Assembly (NCBI RefSeq): GCF_016921115.1
Contig: NZ_JAFFZS010000004.1
Location: 186,001 to 250,000, forward strand
DNA: 64,000 bases
Source: Streptomyces actuosus
GTDB lineage: Bacteria; Actinomycetota; Actinomycetes; Streptomycetales; Streptomycetaceae
Reading direction: 5' to 3'
Made by a program: the position numbers and the translations under genes. The notes under the pieces are model-generated. The model had not been told where the DNA came from and did not search any database. It saw only the letters and a program-made list of their open reading frames with translations. Below, one piece after another: positions 18,521-27,679 of the stretch. Position 1 is the stretch's first letter. The number at the start of each line of letters is the position of its first letter.

Positions 18521-19500
18521 CGCCAGCGGTGAAGGACGAGATCTCCCGGCTCCCCGTCACCCGCACCTGCTGCAGGAAGGCGGAGGTCTCCGCCGTCCTG
18601 CGGTTCGCCGGCGGCCTTCACCTGGTCAGCGGGCGCATCGTGATCGAGGCGGAGCTGGACACCGCGATGGCGGCACGCCGCCTCAAACGGGACATCCTGG
18701 AGATCTTCGGGCACAGCTCGGAACTGATCGTGATGGCGCCCGGCGGGCTGCGTCGCGGCTCGCGCTACGTCGTGCGCGTCGTCGCGGGCGGTGACCAGCT
18801 GGCGCGACAGACCGGTCTGGTGGACGGGCGCGGGCGTCCCATCCGCGGCCTGCCCCCGCAGGTCGTCTCCGGCGCCACCTGCGACGCCGAGGCGGCCTGG
18901 CGTGGAGCCTTCCTGGCCCACGGCTCGCTCACCGAGCCCGGCCGCTCCTCCTCCTTGGAGGTCACCTGCCCGGGCCCTGAGGCCGCGCTCGCCCTGGTCG
19001 GCGCCGCCCGCCGGCTGTCGATCGCCGCGAAGGCCCGAGAGGTGCGCGGCGTCGACCGGGTCGTCGTCCGCGACGGCGACGCCATCGGTGCCCTGCTCAC
19101 CCGCCTCGGCGCCCACGAGTCGGTGCTGGCCTGGGAGGAGCGCCGGATGCGCCGCGAGGTGCGGGCCACGGCGAACCGACTCGCCAACTTCGACGACGCC
19201 AACCTGCGCCGCTCGGCCCGCGCGGCGGTCGCCGCCGGTGCCCGCGTCCAGCGCGCACTGGAGATCCTGGGTGACGAGGTTCCCGAGCACCTCGCCGCCG
19301 CCGGCCGGCTGCGCATGGAGCACAAGCAGGCCTCACTGGAGGAGCTGGGTGCGCTCGCCGACCCGCCGCTGACCAAGGACGCCGTCGCGGGCCGCATCCG
19401 TCGCCTGCTGGCGATGGCCGACAAGCGCGCCGCGGACCTCGGCATCCCCGGCACGGAGGCCAACCTCGCCGACGAGCTCGCCGACAACCTCGCGGGCTGA
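18511..19500 (+). CDS. whiA: sporulation transcription factor WhiA
   Basis: The 329-residue protein consists of an N-terminal degenerate LAGLIDADG homing-endonuclease-like domain ([29 protein letters not shown]) and a C-terminal helix-turn-helix region ([42 protein letters not shown]). WhiA with WhiB controls the switch from growth to sporulation septation in aerial hyphae of Streptomyces by activating ftsZ, ftsK and others. ATG at 18511 lies within the end of yvcK, so translation is coupled. The gene ends the uvrC-rapZ-yvcK-whiA unit. Confidence 0.97.
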   Translation: MAMTPAVKDEISRLPVTRTCCRKAEVSAVLRFAGGLHLVSGRIVIEAELDTAMAARRLKRDILEIFGHSSELIVMAPGGLRRGSRYVVRVVAGGDQLARQTGLVDGRGRPIRGLPPQVVSGATCDAEAAWRGAFLAHGSLTEPGRSSSLEVTCPGPEAALALVGAARRLSIAAKAREVRGVDRVVVRDGDAIGALLTRLGAHESVLAWEERRMRREVRATANRLANFDDANLRRSARAAVAAGARVQRALEILGDEVPEHLAAAGRLRMEHKQASLEELGALADPPLTKDAVAGRIRRLLAMADKRAADLGIPGTEANLADELADNLAG

Positions 19501-20011
19501 CCGGGATCCCGGCGTCCGCACGTCCGGTCACGGTGCGCCCCTGCAGGTCCTCCGACGGCCCGGCGCGCGGACCGCTTGTCCGGTGGCCCGGTATGGGCAC
19601 CGTTCGTCCGGCGGTCCGGCGGCCGCACCCATCGTCCGGCAGCTCGGTGCGCGGGTCGTTCGGCGAGGGCCCGTGCCCACGACGTTCGCCCCGTGGCCCT
19701 GCCTTCGGGGTCATCGTCCGAGGGCGTGTGCCCGGGCACCGCTTCGCCCGGCCGTCTGCCCCGGCCGGGCGAAGGCCCGCCGCTGCCGGGATCCGTCGCC
19801 CCTGCCTCCGCCCGCCGCGCGGGAGCGTCCCCGGCCCACGCCTCGGACCGCGCCGGCTCCCGCCCGCCCGGCGCCGGACCCGGGCGGGCGCCGGGCCCAC
19901 CAGCCCGGCCCCGGCGCCGGCCCAGGCGCCCCGGCGCCGCAGCTCCGGATCCCGCGCCGGTGGGTGTCCGAGGGGCGATCTTCGGCCGCGCGGCGATCGC
20001 GGCGGTCTTGA
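19501..20011. other. gene-free stretch after whiA
   Basis: The 1.05-kb space between whiA and gap holds no convincing gene. Bases 19550-19700 are a run of imperfect GTCCGG/GGTCCGG elements of low complexity. Open frames on both strands are Arg/Pro/Gly-rich and lack ribosome sites. The only structured items are the hairpin at 19742-19774 and, further on, a 49-codon remnant at 20012-20158 and a dyad at 20392-20420. Confidence 0.5.
19742..19774 (+). terminator. hairpin, probable terminator of the uvrC-whiA unit
   Basis: A perfect 12-bp stem (CTTCGCCCGGCC and GGCCGGGCGAAG) with a 9-base loop stands 241 bases after the whiA stop, the first strong structure downstream on that strand. Confidence 0.45.
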
Positions 20012-20158
20012 AGGAACGAGATCCCCGCCGCCACACTCACCGGGTACGCGAGCAAGCCGGAGAACGGCTCCGAGCCCGCCGTCCTCCTTGTGCCCGACCA
20101 GCCCGCCCGCGAGTGGATCATGCCCGACGACCCGGAGGCCGACTCCACCCGTCCGTGA
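20012..20158 (+). other. possible small gene or gene remnant without a start codon
   Basis: This frame encodes RNEIPAATLTGYASKPENG, then SEPAVLLVPDQPAREWIMP and an acidic end, stopping at TGA 20156-20158. Amino-acid composition and codon use look coding, unlike the Arg/Pro shadow frames around it. A stop at 20009-20011 closes the frame upstream and no ATG, GTG or TTG start exists before it. The frame-1 sequence just upstream reads AIFGRAAIAAVLKERD, which may be its former N-terminal part, so a frameshifted remnant is likely. Function unknown. Confidence 0.3.
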
Positions 20159-21559
<1,401 letters not shown>

Positions 21560-21589
21560 TCAGCAGATCAGGCACCTCGTTGTGAGAGC

Positions 21590-21627
21590 AGGGCTCGGGC
21601 AGCGCAACGTCGCGCTGTCCGGGCCCT
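21590..21627 (+). terminator. terminator/attenuator hairpin between gap and pgk
   Basis: A 16-bp stem with two G-U wobbles (21590-21605 pairing with 21612-21627) and a 6-base loop begins 30 bases after the gap stop. It may separate gap expression from pgk-tpiA; a TACGAT -10-like box at 21672-21677 could start a pgk transcript. Confidence 0.6.
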
Positions 21628-21714
21628 GACTCACGTGCGGGCCGGCCGTCCCGGCGGCGGCCGGCCGTCTCTACGATCTAGAGCAGCACAAGCCCTCACC
21701 AGGAGTCCTCTTCC

Positions 21715-22926
21715 ATGAAGACGATCGACGAACTTCTCGCCGAAGGAGTGGACGGCAAGCGGGTCTTCGTCCGCGCCGACCTCAACGTGCCGCTGGACGG
21801 CGGCACCATCACCGACGACGGCCGCATCCGCGCCGTGCTCCCCACCGTCAAGGCGCTCGTGGACGCGGGCGCCAAGGTGGTCGTCGCCTCGCACCTCGGC
21901 CGCCCCAAGGGTGCCCCGGACCCGGCCTACTCCCTGGCCCTCGCCGCTTCCCGGCTGGGCGAACTGCTCGGCGGCGGCGTGGCGTTCGCGACGGACACCG
22001 TCGGCGACTCCGCCCACGCCGTCGTCGCCGGACTGGGCGCGGGCCAGGTCGCCGTACTGGAGAACCTCCGCTTCAACGCGGGCGAGACCTCCAAGGACGA
22101 CGCCGAGCGCGCCGCCTTCGCCGAGCAGCTCGCCGCCCTCGTCGACGTGTACGTCGGCGACGGCTTCGGCGCCGTGCACCGCAAGCACGCCTCGGTGTAC
22201 GACCTGCCGGCCCGGCTGCCGCACTACGCCGGCCACCTGATCGCCACCGAGGTCGGCGTCCTGAAGAAGCTCACCGAGGACGTCGAGCGGCCCTACGTCG
22301 TCGCACTCGGCGGCGCCAAGGTCTCCGACAAGCTGGCCGTCATCGACCAGCTCCTGTCCAAGGCCGACCGCCTCCTCATCGGCGGCGGCATGGCCTACAC
22401 CTTCCTCAAGGCCAAGGGGTACGAGGTCGGGATCTCGCTGCTCCAGGAGGACCAGGTTCCGGTCGTCCAGGAGTACCTGGCGCGCGCCGAGAAGGAGGGC
22501 GTCGAGCTGGTGCTGCCGGTCGACGTCCTCGTCGCCACGGAGTTCCCGGACCTGAAGACCAAGGCCCCGGCGACGTTCACCACCGTCGACGCGGACGCCG
22601 TCCCGGCCGACCGGCAGGGCCTGGACATCGGCCCGAAGACCCGCGAGCTGTACGCGTCGAAGCTCGCCGACGCCGCCACCGTGTTCTGGAACGGCCCGAT
22701 GGGCGTCTTCGAGCACCCCGACTACGCCGACGGCACCCGTGCCGTCGCGCAGGCACTCGTCGACGCGGACGGCTTCACCGTCGTCGGCGGCGGCGACTCG
22801 GCCGCGGCCGTGCGCACGCTCGGTTTCGACGAGAACGCTTTCGGCCACATCTCGACCGGTGGCGGCGCCTCCCTCGAATACCTCGAGGGCAAGACGCTCC
22901 CCGGCCTCGCCGCACTGGAGGACTGA
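21715..22926 (+). CDS. pgk: phosphoglycerate kinase
   Basis: ATG at 21715 follows an AGGAG ribosome site. The 403-residue protein shows [51 protein letters not shown] with the hinge, [18 protein letters not shown] and [11 protein letters not shown] with the nucleotide site. It transfers phosphate from 1,3-bisphosphoglycerate to ADP. Length and motifs are complete. Only six bases separate it from tpiA, so the two are cotranscribed. Confidence 0.97.
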   Translation: MKTIDELLAEGVDGKRVFVRADLNVPLDGGTITDDGRIRAVLPTVKALVDAGAKVVVASHLGRPKGAPDPAYSLALAASRLGELLGGGVAFATDTVGDSAHAVVAGLGAGQVAVLENLRFNAGETSKDDAERAAFAEQLAALVDVYVGDGFGAVHRKHASVYDLPARLPHYAGHLIATEVGVLKKLTEDVERPYVVALGGAKVSDKLAVIDQLLSKADRLLIGGGMAYTFLKAKGYEVGISLLQEDQVPVVQEYLARAEKEGVELVLPVDVLVATEFPDLKTKAPATFTTVDADAVPADRQGLDIGPKTRELYASKLADAATVFWNGPMGVFEHPDYADGTRAVAQALVDADGFTVVGGGDSAAAVRTLGFDENAFGHISTGGGASLEYLEGKTLPGLAALED

Positions 22927-22932
22927 CCAGAC

Positions 22933-23709
22933 ATGAGCACGCGCACGCCGCTGATGGCGGGCAACTGGAAGATGAACCTCAACCACCTCGAGGCCATCGC
23001 CCACACCCAGAAGCTCGCCTTCGCCCTGGCCGACAAGGACTACGAGGCCGTCGAGGTCGCCGTCCTGCCCCCCTTCACCGACCTGCGCTCGGTGCAGACC
23101 CTGGTCGAGGGCGACAAGCTCAAGATCAAGTACGGTGCCCAGGACATCTCGGCGCACGACGGCGGTGCCTACACCGGCGAGATCTCGGGCCCCATGCTCG
23201 CCAAGCTGAAGTGCACCTTCGTGGCCATCGGCCACTCCGAGCGCCGCCAGTACCACGGCGAGACCGACGAGCTGGTCAACGCCAAGGTCAAGGCCGCCTA
23301 CAAGCACGGCCTGACCCCGATCCTGTGCGTCGGCGAGGAACTGGAGGTCCGCGAGGCGGGCAACCACGTCGCCCACACCCTCGCCCAGGTCGAGGGCGGT
23401 CTGAGGGACCTCCCGGCCGAGCAGGCCGAGACCGTCGTGATCGCCTACGAGCCCGTGTGGGCCATCGGCACCGGCAAGGTCTGCGGTGCGGGGGACGCCC
23501 AGGAGGTCTGCGCCGCCATCCGCGGCAAGATCGCCGAGCTGTACACCCAGGAGCTGGCCGACAAGGTCCGCATCCAGTACGGCGGCTCCGTCAAGGCCGG
23601 CAACGTCGCCGAGATCATGGCGCAGGCCGACATCGACGGCGCCCTGGTCGGCGGCGCCTCCCTGGACGCGGACGAGTTCGTCAAGATCGTGCGCTTCCGC
23701 GATCAGTGA
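22933..23709 (+). CDS. tpiA: triosephosphate isomerase
   Basis: The 258-residue TIM barrel has [13 protein letters not shown] with the catalytic Lys, [11 protein letters not shown] with the electrophilic His, the loop-6 segment [14 protein letters not shown] with the catalytic Glu, and YGGSVKAGN phosphate-binding. It interconverts dihydroxyacetone phosphate and glyceraldehyde 3-phosphate. It follows pgk by six bases in the same transcript. Confidence 0.97.
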   Translation: MSTRTPLMAGNWKMNLNHLEAIAHTQKLAFALADKDYEAVEVAVLPPFTDLRSVQTLVEGDKLKIKYGAQDISAHDGGAYTGEISGPMLAKLKCTFVAIGHSERRQYHGETDELVNAKVKAAYKHGLTPILCVGEELEVREAGNHVAHTLAQVEGGLRDLPAEQAETVVIAYEPVWAIGTGKVCGAGDAQEVCAAIRGKIAELYTQELADKVRIQYGGSVKAGNVAEIMAQADIDGALVGGASLDADEFVKIVRFRDQ

Positions 23710-23817
23710 GTCGAGCTGCGAGTATGCGGTGACGACGATTCGTCGTACCCTTGCGGGGTCCAGTGGTGCGCTGCTGGGCCCCGTCGTCCATCCGAATCCG
23801 AGGAAGTTGGTCCAGCT

Positions 23818-24054
23818 GTGGTTTTGGGGTTCTCGATCGCCCTGATCGTCTTCAGCCTGCTGATGATGCTGCTGGTGCTGATGCACAAGGGCAAGGGCGG
23901 CGGCCTCTCCGACATGTTCGGTGGTGGCATGCAGTCGTCCGTCGGCGGTTCGTCGGTCGCCGAGCGCAACCTCGACCGGATCACCGTGGTGGTCGGTCTG
24001 CTGTGGTTCGCGTGCGTCATCGTCCTCGGCCTCCTCATGAAGTCGAACAGCTGA
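23818..24054 (+). CDS. secG: SecG preprotein translocase subunit
   Basis: A 78-residue product from GTG at 23818 has two hydrophobic helices (FSIALIVFSLLMMLLVLM and ITVVVGLLWFACVIVLGLL) separated by a Gly-rich cytoplasmic loop GKGGGLSDMFGGGMQSSVGG, the classic SecG arrangement. SecG assists SecYE-driven translocation. The position after tpiA is the conserved actinobacterial location. The gap from tpiA contains a TACCCT box near 23746 that could provide its own promoter. Confidence 0.92.
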   Translation: MVLGFSIALIVFSLLMMLLVLMHKGKGGGLSDMFGGGMQSSVGGSSVAERNLDRITVVVGLLWFACVIVLGLLMKSNS

Positions 24055-24110
24055 CGGTCCGCACACCGCTCACATCCGGCACTTTCCGCACATTTCGCAG
24101 GAGAAGCCCC

Positions 24111-24218
24111 ATGTTCGGTACGCGCTTGCGGGCGCGGCCTATCATGGGGCTTGCGTCTGGGAGCGGGGGGTCTTGTAACTCCTATCACTGGACGCGCGTT
24201 GGGCCTTACGTAGACTGA
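24111..24218 (+). CDS. possible 35-residue leader ORF before rbpA
   Basis: ATG at 24111 stands behind a strong CAGGAGAAG ribosome site and opens 35 codons ending at TGA 24216-24218. Third-position GC is only about 65 percent, well below neighbouring genes, and the product has no recognisable motif. The frame overlaps the rbpA promoter region, so a real gene is doubtful; a regulatory leader of a longer transcript from secG is conceivable. Confidence 0.25.
   Translation: MFGTRLRARPIMGLASGSGGSCNSYHWTRVGPYVD
24175..24216 (+). promoter_or_regulatory. rbpA promoters: SigR-like and overlapping housekeeping-like
   Basis: GTAAC (24175-24179), exactly 18 bases, then GTT (24198-24200) fits the SigR pattern GGAAY-N18-GTT with one mismatch. 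A second set, TGGACG (24189-24194), 16 bases, TAGACT (24211-24216), fits a principal-sigma promoter. Control of rbpA by the disulfide-stress factor SigR is known in S. coelicolor, which supports the first assignment. Confidence 0.55.
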
Positions 24219-24282
24219 GGCGCTCGCAGCGAAGCGAAACGCCGACTCGCTTTGCGGCACCATCACGCAGGGAGTTACGACC

Positions 24283-24618
24283 GTGGCAAGTGGCAACGCG
24301 ATCCGGGGAAGCCGGGTCGGGGCGGGGCCGATGGGCGAGGCCGAGCGTGGCGAGTCCGCGCCGCGGCTGCGCGTCTCCTTCTGGTGCTCCAACGGGCACG
24401 AGACGCAGCCGAGCTTCGCCAGCGACGCGCAGGTGCCCGATACCTGGGACTGCCCGCGCTGCGGCTTCCCCGCAGGACAGGACCGGGACAACCCGCCGGC
24501 CCCCCCGCGCACCGAGCCCTACAAGACACACCTGGCGTACGTGCGCGAGCGGCGCAGCGACGCCGACGGCGAGGCGATCCTCGCCGAGGCGCTCGCCAAG
24601 CTGCGCGGAGAGATCTGA
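24283..24618 (+). CDS. rbpA: RNA polymerase-binding protein RbpA
   Basis: The 111-residue actinobacterial RNA polymerase partner has the basic N-terminal tail (GNAIRGSRVGAGPMGE), the core with the zinc-ligand pattern FWCSNGHETQPSFASD...WDCPRCGFPAG, and the C-terminal helix EAILAEALAKLRGEI that contacts region 2 of principal sigma factors. It stabilises open complexes and affects rifampicin tolerance. GTG at 24283 is chosen because the conserved tail starts there. It lies between secG and pgi as a single gene with its own promoters and terminator. Confidence 0.96.
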   Translation: MASGNAIRGSRVGAGPMGEAERGESAPRLRVSFWCSNGHETQPSFASDAQVPDTWDCPRCGFPAGQDRDNPPAPPRTEPYKTHLAYVRERRSDADGEAILAEALAKLRGEI

Positions 24619-24659
24619 GGACCGCCGCCCGCCCACACCGCCGCCGTGCCGGTGCCGCG

Positions 24660-24683
24660 GCGGCCGGGAGCCCTCCCGGCCGC
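24660..24683. terminator. terminator downstream of rbpA
   Basis: Arms of 11 perfectly paired bases (24660-24670 and 24673-24683) around CC, 41 bases after the rbpA stop and 200 bases before pgi. Confidence 0.65.
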
Positions 24684-24883
24684 TCCGTGGGCGAACGGCG
24701 GAAGGGGCCGCCACACCGGTCACGGCGTCCTTGACGTGCGGCCGACCGGGCACCGGGTCCTGTCCGGCCGCAGCCCTCTCGCGACCCCGCCTCGCCGACC
24801 CCCCGCATTCGCCGAACGCGCCCCCGTCGATCAACTAGGTTGGGACGCGCCAGAGCAGGCGGAAGGGAAGGCTGAAGTCGCCC

Positions 24884-26539
24884 ATGAACGCAGACGGTCG
24901 TATCAGGCTCAACCAGTTGCCCGAGTGGACCGCGCTGGCCAGGCACCGCGAGGAGCTCGGCGAGGTGCGGCTGCGCGACCTGTTCGACGCCGACCCCGCC
25001 CGCGGTACCGGCTACGCACTCCAGGTCGGCGACCTGTACGTCGACTACTCCAAGCACCTCGTCACCGACGAGACGCTGCGGCTGCTGCGCGAACTGGCCG
25101 CCGCTACCGATGTCTTCGGCCTGCGGGACGCGATGTTCCGCGGCGAGAGGATCAACACCACCGAGGACCGCGCCGTGCTGCACACCGCGCTGCGCGCACC
25201 GCGCGGCGCGGTGGTCGAAGTCGACGGGGAGAACGTCGTCCCCGCGGTGCACGCCGTCCTCGACAAGATGGCCGACTTCGCCGAGCGTGTCCGCTCCGGC
25301 GCCTGGACCGGCCACACCGGCAAGCGCATCAGGAACGTCGTCAACATCGGCATCGGCGGCTCCGACCTCGGCCCCGCCATGGCCCACGAGGTGCTGCGCA
25401 GCTACACCGACCGCGACCTGACGGTCCGCTTCGTCTCCAACGTCGACGGCGCCGACCTCCACGAGGCCACCCGCGACCTGGACGCGGCCGAGACCCTGTT
25501 CGTCATCGCCTCGAAGACCTTCACCACGATCGAGACGATCACCAACGCCACCTCGGCCCGCAACTGGCTCCTCACCGAGCTGAAAGCCGGTCAGGAAGCC
25601 GTCGCCCGGCACTTCGTCGCCCTGTCGACCAACGCCGGCAAGGTCGCCGACTTCGGCATCGACACGGCCAACATGTTCGAGTTCTGGGACTGGGTCGGCG
25701 GGCGGTACTCCTACGACTCGGCGATCGGCCTGTCCCTCATGATCGCGATCGGGCCGGACCGCTTCCGGGAGATGCTGGACGGTTTCCGGCTCGTCGACGA
25801 CCACTTCCGCACCGCGCCCGCCGAGTCCAACGTGCCCCTCCTGCTCGGCCTGCTGGGCATCTGGTACGGCAACTTCCTCGGCGCCCAGTCGCACGCGGTG
25901 CTGCCCTACAGCCACTACCTGTCCAAGTTCACCGCCTACCTCCAGCAGCTCGACATGGAGTCCAACGGCAAGCACGTCGGCAGGGACGGCCGCGAGGTGG
26001 ACTGGCAGACCGGCCCCGTGGTGTGGGGTACGCCCGGCACCAACGGGCAGCACGCCTACTACCAGTTGATCCACCAGGGCACCAAGCTGATCCCGGCGGA
26101 CTTCATCGGATTCGCCGAGCCCGTCGGTGAACTCGGCGACGAACTGAAGGCGCAGCACGACCTGCTGATGGCCAACTTCTTCGCCCAGACCCAGGCCCTC
26201 GCCTTCGGCAAGACACCGCAGGAGGTGCGCGCGGAGGGCGTCGCGGAGGACCTGGTGGCGCACCGCACGTTCAAGGGCGACCACCCCACGACGACCGTCC
26301 TCGCCCGGGAGCTCACCCCGTCCGTGCTCGGCCAGCTCGTCGCGCTGTACGAGCACAAGGTCTTCGTCCAGGGCGCGGTGTGGAACATCGACTCCTTCGA
26401 CCAGTGGGGCGTCGAGCTCGGCAAGGTCCTCGCCAAGCGTGTCGAGCCCGCCCTCACCGAGGGGGCCGAGGTGCCGGGTCTGGACGCCTCCAGCCGGGCG
26501 CTGGTCGCCAAGTACCGGGAACTGCGCGGCCGTCGGTGA
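24884..26539 (+). CDS. pgi: glucose-6-phosphate isomerase
   Basis: The 551-residue protein has [32 protein letters not shown], the PGI signature region [20 protein letters not shown] and [14 protein letters not shown] near the end. It converts glucose 6-phosphate to fructose 6-phosphate, the branch point between glycolysis and the pentose-phosphate enzymes encoded downstream. ATG at 24884 lies 14 bases after a GGAAGG-type site. Complete in length and motifs. Confidence 0.97.
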   Translation: MNADGRIRLNQLPEWTALARHREELGEVRLRDLFDADPARGTGYALQVGDLYVDYSKHLVTDETLRLLRELAAATDVFGLRDAMFRGERINTTEDRAVLHTALRAPRGAVVEVDGENVVPAVHAVLDKMADFAERVRSGAWTGHTGKRIRNVVNIGIGGSDLGPAMAHEVLRSYTDRDLTVRFVSNVDGADLHEATRDLDAAETLFVIASKTFTTIETITNATSARNWLLTELKAGQEAVARHFVALSTNAGKVADFGIDTANMFEFWDWVGGRYSYDSAIGLSLMIAIGPDRFREMLDGFRLVDDHFRTAPAESNVPLLLGLLGIWYGNFLGAQSHAVLPYSHYLSKFTAYLQQLDMESNGKHVGRDGREVDWQTGPVVWGTPGTNGQHAYYQLIHQGTKLIPADFIGFAEPVGELGDELKAQHDLLMANFFAQTQALAFGKTPQEVRAEGVAEDLVAHRTFKGDHPTTTVLARELTPSVLGQLVALYEHKVFVQGAVWNIDSFDQWGVELGKVLAKRVEPALTEGAEVPGLDASSRALVAKYRELRGRR

Positions 26540-26632
26540 CGTGGGGTACCGAGGGAAGCGGACGGCGCGTTGCCCTCCGCTTCCCGTAGACTCCCCGGCG
26601 GTCGAGGAAGCGATGGCTCGGGGGAGCACGGA

Positions 26633-27658
26633 GTGGCACATCCACGGGGGAGCCGGACCGGCGGCGAGCTGACCGCGCGGAGCTTTCTGAAACCCCACCG
26701 GGTGGCGCGGGTGCTCTTCCACCCGCGGTGGATCCCGGAATCGCTCGACCCGTCGATCGAGCAGCTCAAGCGCGCGCGGATGATCGCCGGGGCGGTCGCG
26801 GCCCTCGGCGTCTACACCTTCGTCGAGGGCGGCTTCGCCTTCGACGAGATGCTCGACAACGCGGTGACGGCCTCCATCGTCCTGCTGCTGCTCACCCCCC
26901 TCACGGTCGGCGCGATGCTCTTCGTCTGGCGGCGCACCGGCACGGCGCGGCAGCTGCGGGCACCGCTGGTCAGCTCGCTGAAACTGCTGCTGCTCTTCGT
27001 CGGCTCGGTCGTCGTCACCGTCCTGCTCATCCTGCTCAGCGAGAACTTCACGCTCCTGGCGCGGCTCGTCCTCTCGCTCGTCGCGCTCTGGATGGTCGTC
27101 TTCGTGATCGCGGGCGCCGTCAGGCTCTCCGGGAACTTCTTCGGCACGGCGGTCGTCCACCGCGGTCTCCCGGCACTCCTCGCCACCGTCACGACCTGGC
27201 TGATGGCCATCCCCGACCTGGCCACCGGCGATCTGCACGGCCTGAGTCTGACCATGGGCGTCGTCTTCATCCTGGGCGCCCCGGTGACCGTCACCGCCAT
27301 CGCCCTGCTGGAGCTGCGCCGGCTCCGCCGGCGCTACGGGATCCGGCTGGCCGTGCACCCGGCCGCCCTGCCGCAGCAGCCCCCGCCGCCGAGGACCCCG
27401 CCCACCGGGCCGTACCCGCCCGCCGGTCATGTCCCGCCACAGGCGCCTCCCCGCACCGCCCCGTACACCCAGCCGTATCCGTACGCGGGCCCCTACGGCA
27501 CCCCACCGGCCCCGGGCACGTCCGGCGGAGGCAACCCCTACGGCTCGGGCAGCGCTCACGGGCAGGGCGCACCGTACGGCCACGGCAACCCGTACGGCCA
27601 CGGCAACCCGTACGGCCACGGCAACCCGTACGGCCACGGCAACCCGTACGCCCGCTGA
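26633..27658 (+). CDS. membrane protein with a repetitive Gly/Pro/Tyr C-terminal tail
   Basis: GTG at 26633 behind GGGGGAG gives 341 residues; an earlier start in the same frame lacks a ribosome site. After PRWIPESLDPSIEQLKRA come about six hydrophobic helices (for example MIAGAVAALGVYTFVEGGF, IVLLLLTPLTVGAMLFVW, SLKLLLLFVGSVVVTVLLILL, LVLSLVALWMVVFVIAGAVRL). From about residue 245 the chain is Pro/Tyr/Gly-rich and ends with four exact NPYGHG-type units. It resembles Yip1-like actinobacterial membrane proteins of unknown role and keeps the pgi neighbourhood. Confidence 0.75.
   Translation: MAHPRGSRTGGELTARSFLKPHRVARVLFHPRWIPESLDPSIEQLKRARMIAGAVAALGVYTFVEGGFAFDEMLDNAVTASIVLLLLTPLTVGAMLFVWRRTGTARQLRAPLVSSLKLLLLFVGSVVVTVLLILLSENFTLLARLVLSLVALWMVVFVIAGAVRLSGNFFGTAVVHRGLPALLATVTTWLMAIPDLATGDLHGLSLTMGVVFILGAPVTVTAIALLELRRLRRRYGIRLAVHPAALPQQPPPPRTPPTGPYPPAGHVPPQAPPRTAPYTQPYPYAGPYGTPPAPGTSGGGNPYGSGSAHGQGAPYGHGNPYGHGNPYGHGNPYGHGNPYAR
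27574..27645 (+). repeat. four exact 18-bp tandem repeats
   Basis: Four perfect copies of an 18-base unit (GTACGGCCACGGCAACCC) start at 27574, 27592, 27610 and 27628, encoding YGHGNP units at the C-terminus of the membrane protein. The copies are identical at all positions, so copy number is likely to vary between strains. Confidence 0.9.
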
Positions 27659-27679
27659 CCCGGCGTGCTGCCGGGGTCA
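27656..27679. terminator. bidirectional terminator containing both stop codons
   Basis: TGACCCGGC and GCCGGGGTCA pair around GTGCT with one bulged base. The outermost bases are the TGA stop of the membrane protein gene on the plus strand and the TGA stop of the ABC permease gene on the minus strand. Confidence 0.6.

Noticed and set aside
24275..27637. A 1120-codon minus-strand open frame across rbpA, pgi and the membrane gene
   Set aside because: It runs through three well-supported plus-strand genes and intergenic DNA and shows no protein motif.
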